A stretch of 5,768 nt of DNA, taken from positions 1 to 5,768 of the forward strand of contig RFNL01000150.1 of assembly GCA_009927195.1 (NCBI GenBank). The letters run 5' to 3'. This DNA comes from Betaproteobacteria bacterium (GTDB taxonomy: Bacteria > Pseudomonadota > Gammaproteobacteria > Burkholderiales > Burkholderiaceae_C). Shown here in pieces: positions 1-5,707 of this stretch. How positions within the stretch are numbered: the stretch's first letter is position 1; each line of letters begins with the position of its first letter. A program made the position numbers and the translations under genes. The notes under the pieces were generated by a model. The model searched no databases. It was not told where the DNA came from and saw nothing but the letters and a program-made list of their open reading frames with translations.

Positions 1-407
1 ACCACGATGGCGGTCACCGCTGGTTTGATGCCGAAAAACAAACCCGCCACGATGGGCGTTTCGCCAAACGCGATGTACACCCAGGACAAGCCCACCAAGA
101 TCAGCAAGGAGGGCAGCACAAACAACACGCCAGCCACCAAGCCACCAGCGGTTTGGTGCATCAGCCAACCGATGTAGGTGGCCAATTGCTGGGCCTCAGG
201 CCCTGGCAACAACATGCAGTAGTTCAGGGCATGCAAAAAACGCTGTTCGGAAATCCATCGGCGCTTTTCCACCAACTCGTGGTGCATCAGGGCGATTTGT
301 CCGGCCGGGCCGCCAAAACTGATGAAGCCGAGCTTGAGCCAAAAGCCAAAGGCCTGCCAAAAGCCCACCACTGGCGGCAACTGGGTGTGCGGCGGGGCGG
401 CTTGCAT
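1..407 (-). CDS. chrA: Chromate transporter ChrA family, N-terminal part (runs off the left edge)
   Basis: This is the first 135 codons of an inner-membrane protein of the CHR (chromate ion transporter) family; the 3' end lies outside the window. Members export chromate or related oxyanions across the inner membrane. After a short N-terminal tail the protein reads FWQAFGFWLKLGFISFGGPAGQ (split as FWQAFGFWLKLGFIS at 16-30 and FGGP at 31-34), then the family signature PGPEAQQLATYIGW around 68-81, then hydrophobic spans near 88-112 and 117-135. The FGGP and PGPEAQQ motifs are typical of the ChrA N-terminal domain. The ATG at 407 is chosen because it lies 8 bases after the trmB stop, with a modest GAGCTG stretch upstream; the two genes are probably co-transcribed. 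Whether it is a full two-domain ChrA (about 400 residues) or a short half-size member cannot be told. Chromate as the real substrate is a family-level inference. Confidence 0.88.
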   Translation of the reverse strand, partial: MQAAPPHTQLPPVVGFWQAFGFWLKLGFISFGGPAGQIALMHHELVEKRRWISEQRFLHALNYCMLLPGPEAQQLATYIGWLMHQTAGGLVAGVLFVLPSLLILVGLSWVYIAFGETPIVAGLFFGIKPAVTAIV

Positions 408-415
408 GGGGCAGC

Positions 416-1204
416 TCAAATCCGCTTGAACACCAAGTCCCACACGCCGTGGCCAAGCTTGAGGCCGCGGTTTTCGAACTTGGTCAAGGGCCGGTAATCG
501 GGCTTGGTGCAATAGCCGTCGGTCTGGTCGCTGGTGTTGTGCAAACCTGGCTCGGCGCTGAGCACGGCCAGCATTTGTTGGGCATAGGGTTGCCAATCGG
601 TGGCGCAGTGCAAATAGCCGCCCCGTTTGAGTCGTAGCGTGAGTTGGGCCACGTAAGCGGGTTGGATCAAGCGTCGTTTATGGTGGCGCAGTTTGTGCCA
701 AGGGTCGGGGAAAAACACATGGATGCCGTCCAGGCTGGCGGGCGCGAGGTTGTGCGCCAGCACTTCAAGCGCGTCATGTTGCAAGATGCGAATATTGCCA
801 AGCGGCGGATCTTGCATGCGTTTGAGCAAGGCCCCCACACCAGCCTCATGCACCTCGCAGCACAAAAAATTGTCGCCCGGTCGCACCCGGGCTATGTGGG
901 CGGTGGCCTCGCCCATGCCAAAACCAATTTCCAAAATCAAAGGCGCATCGGCCCGCTCGGGACCAAAAACAGCCCTTAAGTCCAGTCTGTGGGGTTGGAA
1001 GGGCAGCACAAACCTGGGCCCCAGGTCTTCAATGGCCCGCAACTGACCCGAAGTGGCGCGCCCGGCGCGGGTCACAAAGGTTTTGATCGTGCGCCAAAAG
1101 GGCGGGTCCGTGACCGTAGCCCCCAAGCTGGGCGTCGGCAGAGGGTCGGCGACTGTTTCGATGGTCGCGTTTGGCTTGGCCTCGGGCGGCGAGATGGGCA
1201 TCAT
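416..1204 (-). CDS. trmB: tRNA (guanine-46-N7)-methyltransferase TrmB
   Basis: TrmB transfers a methyl group from S-adenosylmethionine to N7 of G46 in the variable loop of tRNAs, in the cytoplasm. From the chosen start the protein is 262 residues, against about 240 in E. coli. Visible motifs are the SAM-binding LEIGFGMGEA (91-100), the FFPDPWHKLRHHKRR block (164-178) that marks the family, ATDW (201-204) and the C-terminal TKFENRGLKLGHGVWDL (241-257). All closely follow the known TrmB pattern, so the assignment is firm. The open frame extends to an ATG at 1300, but that would overlap the preceding gene by 38 bases and add a tail without family resemblance; the tandem ATG codons at 1204 and 1201 are preferred. 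No strong ribosome-binding site is visible for either. The first 30 or so residues are Pro/Thr-rich and probably disordered. The TGA stop is followed 8 bases later by chrA. Confidence 0.96.
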   Translation of the reverse strand: MMPISPPEAKPNATIETVADPLPTPSLGATVTDPPFWRTIKTFVTRAGRATSGQLRAIEDLGPRFVLPFQPHRLDLRAVFGPERADAPLILEIGFGMGEATAHIARVRPGDNFLCCEVHEAGVGALLKRMQDPPLGNIRILQHDALEVLAHNLAPASLDGIHVFFPDPWHKLRHHKRRLIQPAYVAQLTLRLKRGGYLHCATDWQPYAQQMLAVLSAEPGLHNTSDQTDGYCTKPDYRPLTKFENRGLKLGHGVWDLVFKRI

Positions 1205-1262
1205 CAGGCGATCGATTCTAGAGCCGCTCAGAGATTGTGTTGGGTGATTGTCCGCAATGGGT

Positions 1263-1550
1263 TCACAAGACCAGCATGCTCGACATTGACAAGGTGTCAA
1301 TGTGCATCAAGTCGTCGTCGGTCGATGCCGCTAACCAGGCCTGTAGCGCCCAGGCCAGCACCAGCACCGATACAAAGGCCAACCATTTGGTGTGTGGCGC
1401 ATGCAGCGCCAAAACGCCACCGGCAAAGGGCCTTTGGCGAGGGGTTACAAGGGCCATGCGAGCCATTGTTTGGTCCGCAAAATCGGCGGGCAAAGGCGGC
1501 GCTTGGTGGGTTTGCAGCAATTTGTGCAAGAAGCGGTCCGAATCATCCAT
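1263..1550 (-). CDS. Small single-span membrane protein, candidate anti-sigma factor
   Basis: This 95-residue protein is encoded directly after the ECF sigma factor; its ATG overlaps the sigma stop in an 8-base ATGGATGA, which implies translational coupling. The first 55 residues (starting MDDSDRFLHKLLQTHQAPPLP) are hydrophilic and probably cytoplasmic. They are followed by one hydrophobic segment at about 56-76 (WLAFVSVLVLAWALQAWLAA) and a short tail with an acidic DDD. Position, coupling and topology fit an anti-sigma factor that holds the sigma at the membrane. The HxxxCxxC zinc motif of the common ZAS anti-sigma fold is absent; the protein has no cysteine at all. The CnrY type of anti-sigma is also about 95 residues with one span and no zinc, which is an architectural parallel only. 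It could instead be an unrelated small Burkholderiales membrane protein of the kind often found beside sigma genes. The family was not recognised from sequence. Confidence 0.72.
   Translation of the reverse strand: MDDSDRFLHKLLQTHQAPPLPADFADQTMARMALVTPRQRPFAGGVLALHAPHTKWLAFVSVLVLAWALQAWLAASTDDDLMHIDTLSMSSMLVL
1283..1303. repeat. Perfect 21-base palindrome, 9-base arms and 3-base centre
   Basis: ACATTGACA (1283-1291) and TGTCAATGT (1295-1303) are exact reverse complements around AGG. The element lies inside the 3' end of the small membrane-protein gene, coding for part of HIDTLSMS, and about 80-100 bases upstream of the trmB start. Because it is palindromic, both strands carry TTGACA, the consensus -35 hexamer; on the minus strand (1300-1295) it points towards trmB, but no good -10 hexamer follows at 16-18 bases. 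It could be a regulator site for a trmB-chrA promoter or an RNA hairpin. Confidence 0.6.
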
Positions 1551-2127
1551 GGCCGATGTCTTTCAGGTGTTGTTTGAGGTTGATTTTCGCGCGATGCAGC
1601 AACTGGTGGGCGGCGTTGGGCGCAATGTCCAGTGTGCAGGCAATATCGGCCACGCTGGCGCCATGGTGGGCCCAGAGGTTCAGGGCCAATCGCTGCCTCG
1701 GCTGCAAGCGCATCACGGCTTGTTGAACCTGCTCTGCCGTTTGGTTCAGCGCCAGAGCTTGTTCGGGGTTGAGGCAAGGGTCTTCGCTGGCTTGGGCATG
1801 TTCCAAATCCTCATGCGGTGAACTGGGATGTCGCAATCGATCCAAGCACAAGCGCGCAATCAAGGTGTGAAAGTACGTCGAGAGTTTGGACTCCCCACGA
1901 AATGGGCTGTGCAAGAGTTTGATGAATCCCTCTTGCACCACGTCTTGCGCGTCGGCGGTGTGGCCCAGCATGCGCCAAGCCAGCCCGTGGGCAGGTGCAC
2001 TCAAAGACTTCACCAGTTGGCGGGCAGCGTGGGGGTCTCCCCCACGCGCTGCGGCCAGCAGTTTCACATCATCGCTGGGGCCAAGCTGGCTCAGCTTGGA
2101 CAGCCATGGGCTCAACTCAGCCCGCAT
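1543..2127 (-). CDS. RNA polymerase sigma factor, ECF (sigma-70 family) type
   Basis: This encodes an alternative sigma factor that would direct RNA polymerase to a specific set of promoters. From the ATG at 2127 it is 194 residues, the usual ECF size. Region 2 covers about 33-100, with DAQDVVQEGFIKL (59-71, core-binding and -10 recognition) and FRGESKLSTYFHTLIARLCLDRLRH (split at 76-90 and 91-100). Region 4 covers about 130-190: LQPRQRLALNLWAHHGASVADIACTLDIAPNAAHQLLHRAKINLKQHL, in which a helix-turn-helix for the -35 element sits near 157-181. There is no region 1 or 3, as expected for ECF. The start is uncertain: ATG 2127 overlaps the preceding gene by 11 bases and has a GGGCGA stretch about 9 bases upstream, while ATG 2148 would add seven residues. 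The frame is open back to 2238, but those residues lack family character. The gene sits between a repeat-rich periplasmic protein and a candidate anti-sigma, suggesting an envelope or metal stress response. Confidence 0.93.
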   Translation of the reverse strand: MRAELSPWLSKLSQLGPSDDVKLLAAARGGDPHAARQLVKSLSAPAHGLAWRMLGHTADAQDVVQEGFIKLLHSPFRGESKLSTYFHTLIARLCLDRLRHPSSPHEDLEHAQASEDPCLNPEQALALNQTAEQVQQAVMRLQPRQRLALNLWAHHGASVADIACTLDIAPNAAHQLLHRAKINLKQHLKDIGHG

Positions 2128-2665
2128 CTGGGTTTCGCCCAGATCCATGGGGTCGCACGCCGTGCCCCGTACCGGGACCCATCCTTTCGTGCATATCCAT
2201 GTGAGGGCCATGACCTCGGTGGGATTGGTGCATTTCATCGCGCCATTTTTTGCGCTCCTCAGGGGTCATTTTTTCAAAGGCTTTGCGCCGATCCTCACGC
2301 ATCTGGGCCCGCTCTTGTGGGGTGATGGTGCCCATCATGGCCTTGCGCTCTTCTTTGAGTTGGCGTTTTTGTGCCTCGCTCAGGCCGTCCCATTCGGCGC
2401 GCATTTTGTCGTGCAAGGCCTGCCGATCTGCCGGGTTCAAGGCGTGCATTTTTTCGTGCATTTTTTCGCGAAAAGCTCGCCGCTCTTCAGGGCTTGCCTT
2501 GGCCATGTCTTCGCGCAATTGGCGGCTGTGGGCCAGCCGTTGCTCAAAAGACATGGCAGCAATTTCACGGGGGTCAGGTGGCTCAGGCAATGCGGCCAAG
2601 GCAGATGTGGCCAAACAGGTGCACAAAGCGGTCAAAGTCATCCATTGGCGGGGGGTGTGGTTCAT
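2117..2665 (-). CDS. Secreted charged protein with six 19-residue repeats and a His/Met-rich tail (Spy/CpxP- or metal-sensor-like)
   Basis: This 182-residue protein has a clear signal peptide: basic start, hydrophobic core around 9-23, and a SALA/A signal-peptidase site after residue 24, so it is expected in the periplasm. Residues 39-152 consist of six repeats of exactly 19 residues, each opening with an [S/T/N]-[P/E/F]-x-x-[R/K] cap (SFEQR, SPEER, NPADR, SEAQK, TPQER, TPEER at 39, 58, 77, 96, 115, 134) followed by a charged amphipathic helix with an RE-x-M type core. The tail (145-173) carries six His and four Met, including HGPHMDMHERM, a potential metal site. No cysteine occurs in the mature part. 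The helix-cap motifs recall the LTxxQ proteins Spy and CpxP and the CnrX-type periplasmic metal sensors, but the regular repeat is unlike either; a DUF3106-like family is another possibility. It leads the sigma gene by an 11-base overlap, so it may act as periplasmic sensor or chaperone for that circuit. Function is inferred. Confidence 0.85.
   Translation of the reverse strand: MNHTPRQWMTLTALCTCLATSALAALPEPPDPREIAAMSFEQRLAHSRQLREDMAKASPEERRAFREKMHEKMHALNPADRQALHDKMRAEWDGLSEAQKRQLKEERKAMMGTITPQERAQMREDRRKAFEKMTPEERKKWRDEMHQSHRGHGPHMDMHERMGPGTGHGVRPHGSGRNPDAG
2210..2551 (-). repeat. Six in-frame 57-base (19-residue) coding repeats
   Basis: Within the secreted-protein gene, codons 39-152 form six consecutive units of exactly 19 codons with no insertions. 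They are degenerate at DNA level except locally, for example the 12-base GTGCATTTTTTC repeated head to tail at 2444-2467 on the plus strand (encoding EKMH twice). The conserved positions are a helix-capping Ser/Thr followed by Pro-Glu-Glu-Arg, then an Arg/Lys-Glu pair and Met. The regular period suggests growth by internal duplication. Confidence 0.85.
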
Positions 2666-2677
2666 GGGCAGTCTTTC

Positions 2678-2716
2678 AGAAGTTTGTGGGGTTTAGACGC
2701 TCCAACCCCAACTTCT
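2678..2716 (-). repeat. Bulged inverted repeat (stem-loop) between gluQ and the repeat-protein gene
   Basis: Directly after the gluQ stop, AGAAGTT (2678-2684) pairs with AACTTCT (2710-2716) and GGGGTT (2688-2693) pairs with AACCCC (2704-2709), leaving a 3-base bulge (2685-2687) and a 10-base loop. In the minus-strand transcript this makes a 13-pair stem. No U-run follows it, so it is not a canonical intrinsic terminator. It ends 12 bases before the start codon of the repeat protein, so it could limit read-through, protect a processed 3' end, or influence ribosome access. The pairing is directly visible; the role is inferred. Confidence 0.7.
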
Positions 2717-2717
2717 C

Positions 2718-3629
2718 TTACGGTGTTTCTGCTTGGCTGTTGGTCGTGCCATGTTGCGCTGTCCACTGCCCAACCCAATGCGCCAAGGCCTGCGGCACGG
2801 GTCCTGGGTGCTGATCCAGACCCAGCACTTGGGCGGCCGACTGCAAGCATTTCAAGGGGTCGCGGGTGTCCAAAGGGTGGGCACCATTTTGTTTGGACAG
2901 TTTTTCGCCATCTTCGGCCCGCACCAGAGGTGTGTGCATGTAGGTGGGCGTGCTCAGGCGCAAGGCTTGTTGCAAGGCGATTTGGCGCGGTGTGTTGTCG
3001 GCCAGGTCTTGTCCGCGCACCACATGGGTGATGCCTTGCTCGGCATCGTCCACCACCACAGCCAGTTGGTAGGCCCACAGGCCGTCGGCCCGTCGCAGCA
3101 CCACATCACCCACGGCTTGCGCCATGTTTTGCGATTGCGATCCCAGCCAGCGGTCTTGCCAATGCCATGTGCCGCTGGGCATGGCAAAACGCCAAGAGTG
3201 GGGCTGAGCGCTGATTTGCGCGGCGCTGGGGGGGTGCTGGCGGCAAGTGCCTGGATAGGGTAGGCTGGCATGGCGCTGGAACGCCCAACCCTGCGCGCTC
3301 AAGGCCTGGACCGTGTCTTTGCGCGAGCAAATACAGGGGTAAATCAGCCCGTTATGACGCAAGTGCTCCAAGGCTGCTTGGTACAAATGGGTGCGGCGCG
3401 ATTGCCACTGAACCGGTGCATCTGGATGCAAGTGGCATTGGGCCAACTGCTGCAAAATCAGTTGATCGGTGCCGTTGGGGCAGCGGGGGCCATCGGTGTC
3501 TTCCATGCGCACCCACCATTGGCCCTGGTGGGCTTTGGCATCTAGCCAACTGGCCAAAGCGGCCACCAATGAGCCCGCATGCAGGGGGCCGGTGGGCGAA
3601 GGCGCAAACCGACCCCGGTAGGGCATCAT
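2718..3629 (-). CDS. gluQ: Glutamyl-Q tRNA(Asp) synthetase (GluQRS)
   Basis: GluQ activates glutamate with ATP without needing tRNA and attaches it to the queuosine at position 34 of tRNA-Asp, a modification of the anticodon wobble base. It is a paralogue of the glutamyl-tRNA synthetase catalytic domain that lacks the anticodon-binding domain. The 303-residue length matches the family (E. coli about 300). Visible features are RFAPSPTGPLHAGSLVAAL (7-25, with the HIGH-class signature), MEDTD (42-46), the zinc-ligand set C99, C101, Y125 and C129, GDVVLRRADGLWAYQLAVVVDD (174-195), VRGQDL (204-209) and the KLSKQ (243-247) KMSKS-class loop. The start ATG at 3629 forms an ATGA with the upstream gene's stop; a second ATG at 3626 follows immediately, so the exact start is ambiguous by one codon. 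There is no strong ribosome-binding site, which favours coupled translation. Confidence 0.96.
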   Translation of the reverse strand: MMPYRGRFAPSPTGPLHAGSLVAALASWLDAKAHQGQWWVRMEDTDGPRCPNGTDQLILQQLAQCHLHPDAPVQWQSRRTHLYQAALEHLRHNGLIYPCICSRKDTVQALSAQGWAFQRHASLPYPGTCRQHPPSAAQISAQPHSWRFAMPSGTWHWQDRWLGSQSQNMAQAVGDVVLRRADGLWAYQLAVVVDDAEQGITHVVRGQDLADNTPRQIALQQALRLSTPTYMHTPLVRAEDGEKLSKQNGAHPLDTRDPLKCLQSAAQVLGLDQHPGPVPQALAHWVGQWTAQHGTTNSQAETP

Positions 3630-4690
3630 TCAACGCAAAGGCGCAGCCCCAGTTCGAGGCCAGAGACAAACGCATCTTCCACTCTTTGCCCCAGGTGCCA
3701 GTCGCCGCAAGTGCCCAATCCGGTGCTGGGGTCCCATTGGTAGGGCTGGCCCAGCGGCTGGGTGGTCTTGGCATATCGCCACAAATGGGCTTGGGCGTGG
3801 TTAGGGACGGTGTGGATGCCGGTCAGTTCGGAAAAGGCGCGCATTAACTTGTGTTGCACCCGCTCGGCATCGTCGTGGAGGTGTTCACTCGACCATTCGG
3901 CGCTGGCTTGAACGGTCCAGCGCTCGATGCTGCTGCGACCAGGCTTGGAGGACTCACGGGCCAACCAGGCTATGCGGTGGTGGGTGCTGCGCGCCGCATT
4001 CCATTGCGGGCCCAGGTGATTCAGCCCCGGTTGGCTGGCCAGGGGAAAGGCCAGCATCAAGGACCAGCAGGGGGCGGTTTGCACCGTCAATGTGGGAGCG
4101 ATCAAGCCGCTGGCCGCCCCGCGGCCGGGGCTGGCTTGCAGCAATTGCGCGCATTGAGGCGCGGGAATGGCCAACAAAACCCTGTCAAAACCACCCTGGT
4201 GCCAGGGTCGGGCCAAGGCATCGACGCCATGCACGGCCCATAGACTGGGTTTGAGCGGATCGGCCTGCAGCCACAAAACCTGGTGTGACAAATGCAATTG
4301 ACCTGCATCGGCCAAAGGCTGGGCCCAGTGTTTGACCAAGGCACTCATGCCAGGCACGCCCACCCAATGGGCCTCAGGCCCGGGACGGGCCGCTTCCACC
4401 ACCCGGCCCGATGGGTCGAGCACGCGCACGGCATTGGCACTCCAGGGTCGGCAGTGACTCAGGGTGTCAGGCACGGATTGCAAAGCCAAGGCCAAGCGGG
4501 CATCGCGCACAGTGAAGTACTGTGCACCGTGGTCAAAACCACCAAAGACGGTGCGCCTTGTGGCCATGCGCCCGCCTGTGCCCGCGCTTTTGTCAAACAC
4601 CGTCACATCCTGGCCCGATTGCACCAAGGTGCGGGCAGCGGTGATGCCTGCCATGCCTGCGCCGACGATTGCAATGCGTTGTGAAGCCAT
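3626..4690 (-). CDS. FAD-dependent oxidoreductase, renalase-like
   Basis: This 354-residue protein has the FAD-binding layout of the amine-oxidase-fold family. The N-terminal Rossmann motif is RIAIVGAGMAGITAARTL (5-22), followed by the acidic ribose contact in VFDKSAGTGGRMATRR (31-46) and the FDHGAQYFTVRD block (52-63). The C-terminal FAD contact is GTCGDWHLGQRVEDAFVSGL (326-345). The GGRMATRR plus DHGAQYFT combination is characteristic of bacterial renalase-like proteins. Characterised relatives oxidise inhibitory dihydro-NAD(P) isomers, but the substrate here is not shown. No signal peptide, so cytoplasmic. The ATG at 4690 lies 9 bases after the lysR stop, with GAG in a GTAGAG stretch as a weak ribosome-binding site, and the gene overlaps gluQ by 4 bases. 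Family confident; specific reaction inferred. Confidence 0.88.
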   Translation of the reverse strand: MASQRIAIVGAGMAGITAARTLVQSGQDVTVFDKSAGTGGRMATRRTVFGGFDHGAQYFTVRDARLALALQSVPDTLSHCRPWSANAVRVLDPSGRVVEAARPGPEAHWVGVPGMSALVKHWAQPLADAGQLHLSHQVLWLQADPLKPSLWAVHGVDALARPWHQGGFDRVLLAIPAPQCAQLLQASPGRGAASGLIAPTLTVQTAPCWSLMLAFPLASQPGLNHLGPQWNAARSTHHRIAWLARESSKPGRSSIERWTVQASAEWSSEHLHDDAERVQHKLMRAFSELTGIHTVPNHAQAHLWRYAKTTQPLGQPYQWDPSTGLGTCGDWHLGQRVEDAFVSGLELGLRLCVE

Positions 4691-4699
4691 GGCTGTACT

Positions 4700-5674
4700 C
4701 TACACCGATGGCGCCGTGATGGGGTCTCTCGATTCCCCCAACAATGCAGTTCGCGTGTGCACGGGGGACAAGGCGTTCAGCCACCATTGCAACGCGCGCC
4801 TGTTGGCCACTTCGGCCGATTCACCGGGTGCTTCGCGCCAGGCATAGCCGAGTTGGCCACTGCGCTGGGGGCGCAATACAGCGCATGCCACCAACTCACC
4901 CTTATCGATATGGGGCTTGGCCAGAGTCAACGGTAAAAAACCCGCACCCAATCCGCGCAGTTGGGCATCGAGTTTTAGGGCCATGGAGGGCACGGTGAAA
5001 ACATCTTGACCCGCCAACAAACCGATGGTGACCCCCTGCCCCTGGGGCACTGAATCGGCCACGGCCACTGCCCGGTGGGCTTGGATGGTGGCATCGCTCA
5101 AAGGTTGGGGGCTTTTCGCCAAAGGGTGATGCGGGGCCACGGCAAACACAAATTGAAGCATCGCCCCCAAAGGGGCAAAGCGCAAGCCTTGGGCGGGGCT
5201 CATTTGCATGTCCACCCCAATGGCCAAGTCGGCTTGGCCAGCGCTCAGGCTGAAGAGTGTGCCACTCAAGGTTTCATGGCGCAGGCGCAATCGGGTGGGC
5301 GGCGCCTGGGTGTAAAAATCGCTGCACATCTCCATCAGCACCGCTGTGTCGATAATGCTGTCATAAGCCACGGTGAACTGGCTCTCCCAACCAGTGGCCA
5401 CCCGCTTGACGCGGCGTGCAATGCTGTCCATCTCGGCCAGCAGGCGCTGCCCCTCACGCAGCAATTCCCGACCGGCTTCGGTCAGCCTGGCCTGGCGCGA
5501 TGCGCGGGTGAACAGCAAGACATCGAGCGCCTCTTCCATTTGGCGCACCCGGTAGCTCAAAGCGCTGGGCACCAGGCCCATGGCCCGCGCGGCGCTGGCA
5601 AAACTGCCCAAGTGGTCGATGTGTTGCAGCATGGACAAGGCCTCTGGGGTCAAAACCTGGCGGGGGTTCAGCAT
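4700..5674 (-). CDS. LysR-type transcriptional regulator
   Basis: A 324-residue DNA-binding regulator, slightly longer than the usual 300. The N-terminal winged helix-turn-helix is visible in LTPEALSMLQHIDHLGSFASAARAMGLVPSALSYRVRQMEEALDVLLF (8-55), with the helix-turn-helix about 24-45, followed by the TEAGRELL (65-72) end of the domain and a linker helix to about 92. The rest is the type 2 periplasmic-binding-protein-like effector domain, beginning near QFTVAYDSIIDT (99-110). The ligand cannot be deduced. The start at 5674 places the helix-turn-helix at the normal distance from the N terminus; no Shine-Dalgarno sequence precedes it. It leads the block with the oxidoreductase and gluQ, and a palindromic candidate operator sits 17 bases upstream, consistent with self-regulation and possible control of a divergent gene beyond the right edge. 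Confidence 0.93.
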   Translation of the reverse strand: MLNPRQVLTPEALSMLQHIDHLGSFASAARAMGLVPSALSYRVRQMEEALDVLLFTRASRQARLTEAGRELLREGQRLLAEMDSIARRVKRVATGWESQFTVAYDSIIDTAVLMEMCSDFYTQAPPTRLRLRHETLSGTLFSLSAGQADLAIGVDMQMSPAQGLRFAPLGAMLQFVFAVAPHHPLAKSPQPLSDATIQAHRAVAVADSVPQGQGVTIGLLAGQDVFTVPSMALKLDAQLRGLGAGFLPLTLAKPHIDKGELVACAVLRPQRSGQLGYAWREAPGESAEVANRRALQWWLNALSPVHTRTALLGESRDPITAPSV

Positions 5675-5690
5675 GATCAGGTGTTTTTTT

Positions 5691-5707
5691 ATTCAAATTT
5701 TTTGAAT
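5691..5707. promoter_or_regulatory. Candidate LysR-type operator (T-N11-A palindrome)
   Basis: ATTCAAA (5691-5697) and TTTGAAT (5701-5707) are exact reverse complements around TTT. T5693 and A5705 satisfy the T-N11-A rule for LysR-type binding sites, with dyad symmetry. The site sits 17 bases upstream of the lysR start in an A/T-rich stretch of an otherwise G/C-rich window. A TTGACC hexamer at 5728-5723 on the minus strand could be a -35 for lysR, with a poor TCAAAA -10 at 5705-5700 inside the palindrome. Binding by this particular LysR is inferred. Confidence 0.5.

Noticed and set aside
196..456. 86-codon minus-strand open frame at the left end
   Set aside because: It is an alternative frame over the chrA-type gene, whose own frame gives clear family motifs.
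989..1726. 245-codon plus-strand open frame
   Set aside because: Antisense to trmB, the small membrane protein and the sigma gene; low-complexity, basic composition and no domain.
2128..2238. Extension of the sigma factor back to ATG 2238
   Set aside because: It would overlap the preceding gene by over 120 bases and the added residues do not resemble sigma region 2 or any leader; starts at 2127 or 2148 are more sensible.
2666..2717. ECF-type promoter suggested by CGTCTAA on the minus strand
   Set aside because: The -10-like element lies in the hairpin loop, but no AAC-type -35 element sits at 15-17 bases; the nearest GAAGTT is only about 12 bases away.
1886..3031. Long 381-codon open frame on the plus strand
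   Set aside because: It runs antisense across three well-supported genes, its protein is Cys/Arg/His/Ser-rich with no recognisable domain, and such frames are expected opposite G/C-rich genes.
5163..5176. Short inverted repeat GCCCC/GGGGC
   Set aside because: Five-base arms inside the lysR coding region; expected by chance at this base composition.
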